Of a stretch of 31,750 nt of DNA, positions 23,010 through 31,435 are shown in pieces. The stretch is from NCBI RefSeq assembly GCF_900547735.1, contig NZ_URHZ01000067.1, positions 1 through 31,750 on the forward strand, given 5' to 3'. How positions within the stretch are numbered: the stretch's first letter is position 1; every line of letters starts with the position of its first letter. This DNA is from an uncultured Clostridium sp. (lineage in GTDB: Bacteria > Bacillota > Clostridia > Lachnospirales > Lachnospiraceae). Made by a program: the position numbers and the translations under genes. The notes beneath the pieces are model-generated. The model saw only the letters and a list, made by a program, of their open reading frames with translations. It did not search any database and was not told where the DNA came from.

Positions 23010-25457
23010 ATGAGAGTGACAAAAGAAGTGGCGGATATATTAAACCTGACTTTTGATGTAGCGGTGCGGGAGCACCATGAATATGTAACTCCCGAACTGC
23101 TGTTATATGAGATTGCAGCCCAGGATACATTCCGGGAAGCTTTTGAAAACTGCGGAGGGGATACGGACATACTCAGGCAGAATCTGCGGAACTACCTGGA
23201 GCAGCATATGGCTGCGGGCAGTCTGGATGACGGCCCGGAGGAAGATGACGGCCCGGAAGATTCTGCGGCGGAAGAGCAGACATTTGATGAAGAGAGGCCG
23301 GAGATGACGGCCGGTTTTGAAAACGTGCTGATCCGCGCACAGGAGACGGCCGATAACTGCGGAAAAGATGCGGTGGAACTTTCCCATCTCGTATATGGTT
23401 TTTATTCTCTGGAGGAAAGCTATGCCATCTATTATATGGAAAGCCAGGGCGTGGGCAAGACGGCCCTTCTTCAGGAACTTTCGGAGATTTATGATGGGAT
23501 TTATGAGCGGTATCAGGAGAGAAAAGCCCAGAAAGAACTTGAGAAAAACGGTTCCGGCCGCGGAAAGCAGGACTCTGGAAACGGCCGTGGAAAAAGTGCG
23601 GAAGATAAATCCGCCCGAGGCCGGGGAGAGGCGGAGCCGTCCGGAACCGGTGATGAATCCGGCGGGCAGGATGCGGGCGAAGCACAGGAAGGCCAGCCCG
23701 GCAAAAACAGCAGATGGCGTCGATATGTGACCTGTCTGAATGAGAACCTGGAAGGGGTAAATCCCCTGATTGGCCGCGAGGATGAACTGGAACGTACCAT
23801 GCAGATCCTGTGCCGGAAGGAGAAAAACAACCCGCTTCATATCGGCGAACCGGGAGTCGGAAAGACCGCCATTGTCTATGGACTGGCACGGCTTTTAGAG
23901 GAAGGAAAGGTGCCGGAACCGTTAAAAGGCGCCACGATTTTTACCCTGGATCTCGGAACCCTGCTGGCGGGAACCCAGTACAGGGGCGATTTTGAGAAAC
24001 GATTCCGTGAGATTATGGACGGCGTCATGAAAGAAGAAAAACCAATCCTTTATATCGATGAAATCCATAATATCGTAGGCGCGGGAGCGGTGAACGGGGG
24101 CAGTTTCGATGTTTCCAATATGTTGAAGCCGTACCTTGCCGCGGGGGAAATCCGTTTTATCGGAGCCACCACTTATGAAGAGTATAAGAAACATTTTGAG
24201 AAGAGTAAGAGCCTTGTAAGACGGTTTCAGAACGTCGAGATTAAGGAACCGTCCGAAGAGGATACGGTGAAAATACTGGAGGGGCTGAAAAGGCACTATG
24301 AATCATATCACGGCGTCAAGTATGGCAAAGGCGTCCTGGAATATGCGGTGAAAATGAGCGCCAGATATATCAATGAACGTTATCTGCCGGACAAGGCCAT
24401 CGACCTTATCGATGAGGCAGGTGCATACAGACGCCTCCACCCGCAGGAGCAGAAGACGCAGACCGTGGGGAAAGGGCTGATTGACGAGATACTGTCAAAG
24501 ACCTGCCAGATTCCCAAACAGGTGGTGGAGAGTGACGAAGTGAAGAAACTGGCGACGCTGGACCGCAGGATTTCCACAAACGTATTCGGCCAGGACGAGG
24601 CCGTGGGACAGGTTGTGAATGCGGTCAAATTCTCACGGGCAGGGCTCCTCGAAGCGGGAAAACCGCTGGCCAGCCTGCTGTTCGTCGGCCCTACCGGCGT
24701 CGGCAAGACGGAGATTGCGAAAACGCTTGCACAGGAACTGGGAATCAAGCTAATCCGTTATGATATGAGTGAATACGAAGAAAAGCATGCCGTGGCAAAA
24801 CTGATTGGAGCGCCCGCCGGGTATGTGGGATATGAGGAAGGCGGCCTTCTTACGGAGGAAATCAGAAAGAATCCCCATGCGGTGCTTCTGTTGGATGAGA
24901 TCGAAAAGGCCCATCCCGACATTTACAATATCCTGCTCCAGGTGATGGACTATGCGACGCTGACCGATAACCAGGGAAGAAAAGCGGATTTTAGAAATAT
25001 TATTTTGATTATGACCTCCAATGCAGGGGCCAGCCAGATAGGAAAATCCCAGATCGGTTTTGGCGAACGGACGGTGAAATCCGATATCATTATGGATGAG
25101 GTCAAGAAGACATTCCAGCCGGAATTCCGCAACAGGCTCAACCGGATTGTTGTCTTTAACGCAATGGACGACAGGATGGCGGCCGCAATTGTAGATAAAA
25201 AGCTGAGGGAGCTGGGAACGATGCTGGATGATAAAAAGGTTCAGTTTACCGTGACCGATGCAGCGAAAGCCCTCCTGAAACAGAAGGGAATCAGCCAGGA
25301 GTACGGAGCGAGGGAAATCGAGCGCGTGATCGGGAGCGAAATCAAACCGCTGCTGGTGGATGAAATCCTGTTCGGCAGCCTGAAGCGGGGCGGTGACTGT
25401 CTGTTGGATTGCAAAGACGGCGCTTTTACCATTAAGGCGGGAAAGAGGAAGGGTTAA
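23010..25457 (+). CDS. clpA: ClpA-type AAA+ unfoldase
   Basis: An 815-residue protein. The ATG at 23010 follows AAGGAGG. The open frame upstream of it lacks a ribosome site. The double Clp_N domain occupies about 1-165. The AAA1 Walker A is GEPGVGKT (279-286). The AAA2 Walker A is GPTGVGKT (560-567) with LLLDEIEKAH. No ClpB/ClpC middle coiled coil is present, so it is ClpA-like. The ClpP-docking tripeptide appears as IGF at 682-684. Oddities are an acidic run (about 73-93, DDGPEEDDGPEDSAAEE) inside the N-domain and a 60-residue Gly/Ser/Glu-rich linker (about 170-232). It lies 40 bases behind clpS and would receive ClpS-bound substrates. ClpP is not in the window. Confidence 0.93.
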   Translation: MRVTKEVADILNLTFDVAVREHHEYVTPELLLYEIAAQDTFREAFENCGGDTDILRQNLRNYLEQHMAAGSLDDGPEEDDGPEDSAAEEQTFDEERPEMTAGFENVLIRAQETADNCGKDAVELSHLVYGFYSLEESYAIYYMESQGVGKTALLQELSEIYDGIYERYQERKAQKELEKNGSGRGKQDSGNGRGKSAEDKSARGRGEAEPSGTGDESGGQDAGEAQEGQPGKNSRWRRYVTCLNENLEGVNPLIGREDELERTMQILCRKEKNNPLHIGEPGVGKTAIVYGLARLLEEGKVPEPLKGATIFTLDLGTLLAGTQYRGDFEKRFREIMDGVMKEEKPILYIDEIHNIVGAGAVNGGSFDVSNMLKPYLAAGEIRFIGATTYEEYKKHFEKSKSLVRRFQNVEIKEPSEEDTVKILEGLKRHYESYHGVKYGKGVLEYAVKMSARYINERYLPDKAIDLIDEAGAYRRLHPQEQKTQTVGKGLIDEILSKTCQIPKQVVESDEVKKLATLDRRISTNVFGQDEAVGQVVNAVKFSRAGLLEAGKPLASLLFVGPTGVGKTEIAKTLAQELGIKLIRYDMSEYEEKHAVAKLIGAPAGYVGYEEGGLLTEEIRKNPHAVLLLDEIEKAHPDIYNILLQVMDYATLTDNQGRKADFRNIILIMTSNAGASQIGKSQIGFGERTVKSDIIMDEVKKTFQPEFRNRLNRIVVFNAMDDRMAAAIVDKKLRELGTMLDDKKVQFTVTDAAKALLKQKGISQEYGAREIERVIGSEIKPLLVDEILFGSLKRGGDCLLDCKDGAFTIKAGKRKG

Positions 25458-25462
25458 AAGAG

Positions 25463-26125
25463 ATGCCGGTATATCGTTTATCTGAAAAGGAAATCAGTTT
25501 TCCGGATCCGGTTCTTGCCGAGGACAACGGACTCCTGGCAGTTGGAGGCGATCTGTCGATGGAACGCCTCCTTCTTGCTTATATGTATGGTATTTTTCCA
25601 TGGTATAATCCGGAAGATGAGATAATGTGGTGGTGCCCGAAGAAACGGTTTCTGATATTTCCGGGGGAGATTCATGTTTCACGTTCCATGAAAAAATATA
25701 TGAAAAAGCATGATATCAAGCTCTGCCTGAACCGGGATTTCCGGGATACGATGCACCGCTGCAGGATGAAACGGGAAAATGCGGAGGGAACCTGGATTAC
25801 GGATGAGATGGAAGAGGCTTATTACAGGCTGAACGAGAAGGGCTGGGCCGTCAGCGTGGAGGCCTTCGAGGACGGAAAACTGGCCGGAGGACTTTACGGT
25901 GTGTCCATCGGAAAATGTTTTTTTGGTGAGAGCATGTTCTCCGAGAAGGAGAACGGTTCCAAGACGGCCCTGATTGCCCTGGCGCAGATACTGGAAGAGA
26001 ACGGGTTCCTGTTTATCGACTGCCAGTTTCATACGGAGCATCTTGAGAGCATGGGAGGAAGGTACGTCCCATGGGAGGAATACAATAAAATGCTGGAAGA
26101 GGGAACACACAGAAGTGAGTGGTAA
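25463..26125 (+). CDS. aat: leucyl/phenylalanyl-tRNA--protein transferase
   Basis: A 220-residue protein. It transfers Leu or Phe from tRNA to proteins with N-terminal Lys or Arg, making primary N-degrons for ClpS. The family signature is complete: DNGLLAVGGDLSMERLLLAY, YGIFPWYNPEDEIMWWCPKKR, the GNAT-like core with GGLYGVSIGKCFFGESMFS, and DCQFHTEHLESMGG. It begins 6 bases after clpA, so the genes are almost certainly co-transcribed. Its end overlaps the FliB-like gene by 11 bases. Confidence 0.95.
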   Translation: MPVYRLSEKEISFPDPVLAEDNGLLAVGGDLSMERLLLAYMYGIFPWYNPEDEIMWWCPKKRFLIFPGEIHVSRSMKKYMKKHDIKLCLNRDFRDTMHRCRMKRENAEGTWITDEMEEAYYRLNEKGWAVSVEAFEDGKLAGGLYGVSIGKCFFGESMFSEKENGSKTALIALAQILEENGFLFIDCQFHTEHLESMGGRYVPWEEYNKMLEEGTHRSEW

Positions 26126-27602
26126 AAACAGAACATTGGTACGCAAACCGGATTATTTTGACCGTTTCAGGTGTACGGCTTCGGCCTGCAGTGACAACTG
26201 CTGCATCGGCTGGGAAATTGACATTGATGAAAAGACGGCCGGGAGATATAAGAATGTCTCCGGGGAGCTGGGGAAAAAACTTCGGGAGATGATTTCATGG
26301 CTTGGAGGAGAAGAAATTCAGACGGAGGAAGTTCAGGCTGGAGAACCTCCGTCCGAGAGAAAATCTCCTTCCGATAGAGAACCTCCTCATTTTATTCTCC
26401 AGGGGGAGCGCTGTCCTTTTCTGGATCGGGACAACCTCTGCGAGATTATACGGGAATTGGGAGAAGAAAGTCTCTGTGATATCTGCAGGGAGCACCCGAG
26501 ATATTACGAATGGTTTGACGGTCTGACCGAGAAGGGGGTGGGCCTGTGCTGTGAGGCGGCGGCAGGCCTTATCCTGGAATCTTCAAAGAAAGCAGAATTC
26601 GTGACGGAACTGGAAGAGCAGCAGGAATGCGAGCCGTCGCAGGAAGTGGGACCGTCGCAGGGAGTGGAGCCATTACAGGAAGGAAAGCAATGGGATCCTC
26701 TTCTTACCGGACTGCTGGCAGCGCGTGAAACAGCATTCCAATTGCTTCAGAACAGGGAAATTCCATTGAATGAAAGACTTGCCCTCTATCTGATGTTCTC
26801 CGAGGATATCCAGGACTATCTGAGCATGTACGCCGATTATCAGGAAACTCTGCCGCAGGAAGACGGCGGGGAAGCCGATACAGGGGGACAGGCCGGGGTA
26901 CAGACCAGGGAACAGGCCGGGGCACAGACCAGGACAAAGACAGAAGTTCAGGCAGGAAGAGAGGCCAGAACGCAGACGGCGGAGCGGATCCGTGAGGTTG
27001 CGGAAGAATACGGGGATCCGGAATTTATCTCCGGACTTTTAAAAGACTGCAGGGAAGACGATGAAAGTGGGAGCGGTAACCAAAGCGGGGAAAATGAGAA
27101 AGGTGAACCGGAGCATTTACTCCCCGAAAAAGAAGGGAATATTGCGGTGACTGCCGACGGATACCGGACGATACTACAGTTTCTGCGCACGCTGGAGCCG
27201 GTTTCGGAACAGTGGCCGGAGCTTCTGGGACGCCTGGAGGGAGAACTTGAATCTGTTCTTGCTAAACAGGAGGAATTCTCAGCGTATTTTAAAGAACGGG
27301 AGTATCAGTATGAACATCTCGCCGTCTATTTTACATACCGGTATTATCTGAAATCCTGCTTTGACTGCGACCTCCTTTCCAGAGCCGTATTTACCGTGGT
27401 AAGCGTTCTGGTTATCAGACTGTTTGATATGGAAAAATATGCCGGGACGGGGCAAGTGACGGCGGAGGAGCAGATTGAAATCGTCCGGTATTATTCCAGG
27501 GAACTGGAGTATTCCCTTGAAAACCTGGAGGCATTTTCAGAAGAAGTCTGGGAGGGAGAAATGTTCGCGTTGGAAGAACTGCTGGAATTATTATTTACCT
27601 AA
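26115..27602 (+). CDS. FliB-like lysine N-methylase (cysteine-rich)
   Basis: A 495-residue protein. The start is taken as GTG 26115, overlapping the aat stop by 11 bases. The open frame runs further upstream but only inside aat, and a TTG seven codons downstream is an alternative. RKPDYFDRFRCTASACSDNCCIGWEID near the N-terminus, then GERCPFLDRDNLCEII, LCDICREHPRYYEWF and GLCCEAAAGLIL match the FliB flagellin lysine-N-methylase family, whose cysteines bind an iron-sulfur cluster (C20, C25, C29, C30 visible). Three hydrophilic low-complexity inserts rich in Glu, Gln, Gly and Pro break the domain. No flagellar gene is present, so another protein is probably modified. Confidence 0.78.
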   Translation: MSGKNRTLVRKPDYFDRFRCTASACSDNCCIGWEIDIDEKTAGRYKNVSGELGKKLREMISWLGGEEIQTEEVQAGEPPSERKSPSDREPPHFILQGERCPFLDRDNLCEIIRELGEESLCDICREHPRYYEWFDGLTEKGVGLCCEAAAGLILESSKKAEFVTELEEQQECEPSQEVGPSQGVEPLQEGKQWDPLLTGLLAARETAFQLLQNREIPLNERLALYLMFSEDIQDYLSMYADYQETLPQEDGGEADTGGQAGVQTREQAGAQTRTKTEVQAGREARTQTAERIREVAEEYGDPEFISGLLKDCREDDESGSGNQSGENEKGEPEHLLPEKEGNIAVTADGYRTILQFLRTLEPVSEQWPELLGRLEGELESVLAKQEEFSAYFKEREYQYEHLAVYFTYRYYLKSCFDCDLLSRAVFTVVSVLVIRLFDMEKYAGTGQVTAEEQIEIVRYYSRELEYSLENLEAFSEEVWEGEMFALEELLELLFT

Positions 27603-27665
27603 CCGGCAGGAACTCCGGGCCGGAGGTCAGGATGGAAACAGGCAAATAGGAGAGGAGAATCCCAT

Positions 27666-28010
27666 ATGAGAAAAGTGAAAATAACAGTTTTAAAGACAAC
27701 ACTAGATGAACAACTGGCAAAAGAATATGGTGCAGAGGGCCTGTCGGCCTGTCCAATGCTCCGGGAGGGACAGATTTTTTACGCAGATTATGCAAAGCCG
27801 GAAGGATTCTGCGACGAGGCGTGGAAAGCCGTTTACCAGTATGCCTTTGCCCTGGCCCATGGCGCAGGGAATGAAGTGTTTTATTATGGTGACTGGATCA
27901 GAAAGCCGGGCGTGGCGATCTGCAGCTGCAACGACGGTCTGCGTCCTGTTATCTTTAAGCTGGAAGCCACCGACGAGGAATCCCGGATCGATTATGAGCC
28001 GGTGAGATAA
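27666..28010 (+). CDS. TIGR04076-family protein
   Basis: A 114-residue protein starting MRKVKITVLKTTLDEQLAKEY, with CPMLREGQIF, CDEAWKAVYQYAFALAHG, WIRKPGVAICSCNDGLRPVIFKLE. This short, cysteine-containing family is common in anaerobes and has no known function. The three cysteines (in ACPML, FCDEA and ICSCND) may bind metal. It is 25 bases upstream of the C_GCAxxG_C_C gene, so the two likely share a transcript. GGAGAGGAG precedes the ATG. Confidence 0.78.
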   Translation: MRKVKITVLKTTLDEQLAKEYGAEGLSACPMLREGQIFYADYAKPEGFCDEAWKAVYQYAFALAHGAGNEVFYYGDWIRKPGVAICSCNDGLRPVIFKLEATDEESRIDYEPVR

Positions 28011-28034
28011 GGAAACATACAGGGGAGATTACAG

Positions 28035-28472
28035 ATGGAAAAAGCAGAATTGATTGGACAGAAAGTACATGAACTATACTGGCAGCATGATATCAACTGT
28101 GCCAGGACCACGCTGATTTGCCTGGCCGGATGCTTTGACGTTGTGCTGCAGGAGCAGACGCTTTCCTCAGCCATCGGACTGCATGGCGCGGGCGGTTACC
28201 GGGCGCAGTGCGGGCTCGTTGAAGGTTCTTTAATGTTTATCGGGATTTATGGCCGGATGAAGGGAAAAACAGACGGCGAAACGGCACAGTTATGCTATGA
28301 GTTTGCCGACTGTTTTATCGGAAAGTTTGGCTCCCTGAAATGCCGTGACTTAAGGCCGGGAGGATTCAGGGAAGATGATCCTCCCCATGCCTGTGAAACT
28401 TTAACGAGGGATGCGATTCTGTTCGCATACGAATTTGTCAAGAGCCGTTTTGAAGCGGAACCGGTCGGATAA
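28035..28472 (+). CDS. C_GCAxxG_C_C-family protein
   Basis: A 145-residue protein with the spaced cysteine pattern of this family: NCARTT near residue 20, LAGCFDV, GAGGYRAQCGLVEGSLM (the GCxxG-like core, here QCGLVEG), LKCRDLRPGGF and PPHACETL. Members are found with redox and metal proteins in anaerobes and may bind an iron-sulfur cluster. The biochemical role is unknown. GGGGAG precedes the ATG. Confidence 0.82.
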   Translation: MEKAELIGQKVHELYWQHDINCARTTLICLAGCFDVVLQEQTLSSAIGLHGAGGYRAQCGLVEGSLMFIGIYGRMKGKTDGETAQLCYEFADCFIGKFGSLKCRDLRPGGFREDDPPHACETLTRDAILFAYEFVKSRFEAEPVG

Positions 28473-28483
28473 GAAGCGGGATT

Positions 28484-29179
28484 TTATATCATTTTACCGG
28501 CCCACCCTGCCAGAACATCCAACTGCTCCGGTGTGTGGAACCAGTGCTCTCCATCCTCCATTACGGTGAGACCGGCGCCGAATTTTTCAGTGAAAGCATC
28601 CACGGTGTCCCGTCCGGTTAGATTATCTTTACCCGCATACAGGATTTCAGTCGGGACTTCCCATTTTGTCACAGGATGGTTTTTAGCATATTCCAGGTAC
28701 TCCCACGACAGTGTCTCGCCAAAATTGGTGGGGATGGTCTGCTTTTCCCTGAGCTCGTCTTCAGAAACGGAGGCCCACATCATCATATTACGGATCAGCC
28801 GTTCCATATCGAGAACCGGTGAGATGAAAAGACATTTCTTAAACGGTATGTCCCGAAAGCTCATCATACTGAACCAGGCGCCGAGGCTGTTTGCCATCAG
28901 GGCAGTTTTCTTCCAATGCTGTCCAATATACTGCATAACGGTTTTCAGCTCGGGAACCGTATACCAGGGAAGAAAATGCTCCCCCTCTGCTTTGCGTTCC
29001 CCATGACCGGGCAGATCAATACCAAGCATCTGCCATCCCCTGGCTTCCGCCGTCGGGGCAAACCTGGCCGCTTCCTCTTTACAGCCGTTTTTACCATGGA
29101 CAAAGAGGTACACATTGTCAGATGGTTTTCCGTAGAGAACGGCCGGTATTGTTTCAATTTTTATATTGATTGTTTCCAT
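28484..29179 (-). CDS. alpha/beta hydrolase
   Basis: A 231-residue protein with the serine-hydrolase fold: LFVHGKNGCKEEAARF, the oxyanion strand, GIDLPGHGERKAEGE, the nucleophile elbow ANSLGAW with S98, acid D185 in YAGKDNLTGRD, and the catalytic histidine in EHWFHTPEQ (H212 or H215). Proline-iminopeptidase/esterase-like members of this size hydrolyse small esters or amides. Substrate unknown. No signal peptide. It converges on the C_GCAxxG_C_C gene with an 11-base gap. Confidence 0.87.
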   Translation of the reverse strand: METINIKIETIPAVLYGKPSDNVYLFVHGKNGCKEEAARFAPTAEARGWQMLGIDLPGHGERKAEGEHFLPWYTVPELKTVMQYIGQHWKKTALMANSLGAWFSMMSFRDIPFKKCLFISPVLDMERLIRNMMMWASVSEDELREKQTIPTNFGETLSWEYLEYAKNHPVTKWEVPTEILYAGKDNLTGRDTVDAFTEKFGAGLTVMEDGEHWFHTPEQLDVLAGWAGKMI

Positions 29180-29400
29180 AATTTAATCTCCATATTGTAA
29201 ATATTTCCCAAAAGGATACTGTGCACGGATCGTATCCCGCAAGACGCTTTCCTGCATATTGTGCACGAAAATCCCGAGTGACACGGCGCGAAACGGTGAA
29301 AAAGACGAGACAGACACTTTCATTGTAGATGACAGGATGAGGAAAGTCAATCCGGGAGGGCGGGCTGTTTTGTTTTATACGCTCTGTTGGCGTTGCTGCG
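29180..29400. other. gene-free stretch
   Basis: It separates the hydrolase from the small AT-rich genes. It contains two GTGCACG sites (about 29220 and 29260) that resemble the core of the 20-bp tandem repeat at 2920-3098. The plus-strand open frame here has no ribosome site. No gene is supported. Confidence 0.4.
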
Positions 29401-29436
29401 AAAATGCCGTTGCCGCTGGGGCGGGCAACGACATTT
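29401..29436 (-). terminator. terminator of the small minus-strand genes
   Basis: AATGCCGTTGCC and GGGCAACGACATT form a stem with one mismatch. Read on the minus strand it is followed by ATTTTCG, placing it 16 bases after the stop of the secreted peptide gene. Confidence 0.55.
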
Positions 29437-29451
29437 ATTGAACAATATCTG

Positions 29452-29673
29452 TCATAGAAAATCTTGAAAATAATTTAGCAATTTCTTCTTCTTTCTTATT
29501 TCTTCGGACTCTTTTTGTTTTTCTTCTTCATCAAGCTCTTGAACCACCTGTGCATTACCTGTCCCAGAGAGAGCTTCAAGTAGCTTGCGTATCTCATTTT
29601 GGGCTAGGGAACCCGAACCCAAGGACAGACTCACCATTAAGATGAAAAATAATTTATATATCTTTTTTTTCAT
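29452..29673 (-). CDS. small secreted or anchored protein, 73 residues
   Basis: The protein starts MKKKIYKLFFILMVSLSLGS, a clear signal peptide with possible cleavage after SLAQ or GSLA. The mature part is about 48 residues, largely a charged helix rich in Glu, Lys and Gln (ELDEEEKQKESEEIRKKKK). GGAGAA lies 8 bases before the ATG. No family is recognised. AT content is higher than in its neighbours, and it lies downstream of an equally AT-rich membrane protein gene on the same strand. Confidence 0.5.
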   Translation of the reverse strand: MKKKIYKLFFILMVSLSLGSGSLAQNEIRKLLEALSGTGNAQVVQELDEEEKQKESEEIRKKKKLLNYFQDFL

Positions 29674-29830
29674 TCATTTCTCCAATTCAATCTCTGCTTT
29701 TCTTCACTCTCATAATAAGTATGTGGCTTATACTCGTTATCTATTTGCATACAAAAAGAAAGCCATTGTTTGACTCTAAAAATGGCTTACAACCACCAGC
29801 ACACTTGTAAGGATTTGAAAAGGAAGTGAT

Positions 29831-30244
29831 TCAATCGTCCAGACGCACCTTCTGATTAATTAATGTCCATTCATCAGGCAATAATATAAATAAGGTCGAA
29901 AAGTAAAACAGAAAAACTATAATAAGAAAAAGAAGCAGGCTGAATCCTTTTGGGATAGCTGCAATTATAGGTATTGGACAGATATTCTGGGTTATAGTTT
30001 CAGTATGGGAATTATTTTTGCTTAAAAATGATGCCTTAAAATGGGAAGTATTATCACCGTCTTCATTGGAAACCATACTTTCAGAAATTGTCCACGTCTC
30101 AATTACAACTGTCTTATCTAATAATTCATAAAGACTATAATTATTACAAAAGAGCACATTCATAGTTAAGCCCATAGCAAAAAGAAGCATAATAAAAAAG
30201 ATTAAAATACGAGACAGATGATTTTTCTTATTAATTATTTCCAT
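29831..30244 (-). CDS. small membrane protein, 137 residues
   Basis: Start taken at 30244 (MEIINKKNHLSRILIFFIML), which has AAGGGA 7 bases upstream. A longer frame begins 11 codons earlier without a clear site. Two membrane helices (about 12-32 and 99-122) enclose an external Ser/Thr/Asn-rich loop of about 65 residues, and a short tail ends QKVRLDD. No family is recognised. It is AT-rich and possibly acquired together with the secreted-peptide gene 157 bases downstream. Confidence 0.6.
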   Translation of the reverse strand: MEIINKKNHLSRILIFFIMLLFAMGLTMNVLFCNNYSLYELLDKTVVIETWTISESMVSNEDGDNTSHFKASFLSKNNSHTETITQNICPIPIIAAIPKGFSLLLFLIIVFLFYFSTLFILLPDEWTLINQKVRLDD

Positions 30245-30467
30245 TACAATTCCCTTCTTAGCTGCAGCTACGTTCAAATACCATAATTAAAACATAGCAT
30301 AACGGCCAGCGAGCGTCAATGTTAAAATGGCCGGTTCCGCCGCCCTTGACAATTATCGCCCATTCTGTGTGGATTATACTCGCCACGCTGGTCACGCAGT
30401 AAATTTTTGAACCAGGCGCAGGCATTTTAAATGAGGGGTGTGTACGGGCTGAATTTATAATGTGCCG
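30245..30467. other. divergent gene-free region
   Basis: It lies between the minus-strand membrane protein gene and the CPBP protease gene. About 30300-30430 is more GC-rich than its surroundings. No ORF, RNA gene or terminator is recognisable. Confidence 0.4.
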
Positions 30468-30496
30468 TTGAAAAGTTTGTATCTGTTTGCTATGAT
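30468..30496 (+). promoter_or_regulatory. promoter of CPBP protease gene
   Basis: TTGAAA at 30468-30473 and TATGAT at 30491-30496 with a 17-base spacer, about 80 bases before the start codon. Confidence 0.65.
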
Positions 30497-30578
30497 GTAT
30501 TTGTGTTTTTTTATTCAGAATTAGTTTTCTTTTGCGTAGAAAATTTTAGAGGGCAGATTTTGAGATTATTTATGTAAT

Positions 30579-31283
30579 ATGAAGAAAGATACAGAGGAAA
30601 GAAAAGTGAACATCTTACAGTCTAAAAAATTAAGAACACTAATTGAAATTATTGCCTGCTTTTTTCTTATGTCAATAGTAGGCGCCATATTTAATAAGAT
30701 AGCAGATATTTTGAACTCCGATGGACTTTGGGTTGGCATTCTGATATATCTCGTTTCTGCCATATTTATTATTCTCTATGTAGAGAAAATAGAAAAAAAA
30801 CCGATTACTTACATTGGATTCAAGAAACCGGTTCCTTCTGATATTACAAAAGGATTACTGTTAGGACTTTGCATGTTTGCAGTGCAGCAAATACCTTTTC
30901 TTTTGATGGGAATAGACTATTCCGTCTTTGCAGCAGAGCCTGACTGGGGTAACACCGTTATCATGTCACTGTATTGCTTTTTGTGCGTGGGACTTACAGA
31001 AGAACTGATATTCAGAGGATTTATATTACGAAAAACCAAAGAACTATGCAATCGGAAAGTTATCATTGTGACTATTAATTGTGTGTTATTCTATGCCTTC
31101 CACTGGCCTCCTGTACGTTTTGTATTTGGTGAATTTTTTAATATTACTGTAAATACACTTTTCTTGTGCATCTATTTCTACAGGTCTAAAAATAAAAGTA
31201 TTGTTCCGCTTATGATTGCTCATGGATTTTATGACATTTTGACGGCATATTTACTTCCTACTTTTCTCTACATAGTCAAATGA
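30579..31283 (+). CDS. CPBP-family intramembrane metalloprotease
   Basis: A 234-residue protein with about seven membrane helices. The CPBP (Abi/CAAX-like) motifs are present: TEELIFRGF with E141, E142 and R146, FYAFHW with H175, and MIAHGFYDI with H215. Related proteins process membrane substrates, prenylated proteins or bacteriocin precursors, or give bacteriocin self-immunity. The ATG at 30579 has a poor ribosome site, while an in-frame GTG at 30606 follows GAGGAAAG and could be the true start. No bacteriocin precursor is recognised nearby. The gene is AT-rich like its left neighbours. Confidence 0.85.
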   Translation: MKKDTEERKVNILQSKKLRTLIEIIACFFLMSIVGAIFNKIADILNSDGLWVGILIYLVSAIFIILYVEKIEKKPITYIGFKKPVPSDITKGLLLGLCMFAVQQIPFLLMGIDYSVFAAEPDWGNTVIMSLYCFLCVGLTEELIFRGFILRKTKELCNRKVIIVTINCVLFYAFHWPPVRFVFGEFFNITVNTLFLCIYFYRSKNKSIVPLMIAHGFYDILTAYLLPTFLYIVK

Positions 31284-31348
31284 GCAATTTGTCGTGCACT
31301 GTTCCCGTTAGCTGCTTTCCGAGGGTAGCAAGATAATCCGTAAAAGCG

Positions 31349-31390
31349 ATATCGCCCTGCTGATTTTAAAGTCAGCAGAGCGATATTTTT
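31349..31390 (+). terminator. intrinsic terminator after CPBP gene
   Basis: ATATCGC-CCTGCTGA pairs with TCAGCAG-AGCGATAT around TTTTAAAG, followed by TTTTT. Confidence 0.85.
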
Positions 31391-31435
31391 AGATATAAAT
31401 CAATTCAGCCGTTATGATTTCATCAGTAATCATTT

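Noticed and set aside
23103..23889. Two long minus-strand frames opposite clpA
   Set aside because: They mirror the clpA N-terminal and linker coding sequence, and have no ribosome site or family features.
29259..29441. 60-codon plus-strand open frame
   Set aside because: No ribosome site, no recognisable features, and it runs through the terminator hairpin of the minus-strand genes.
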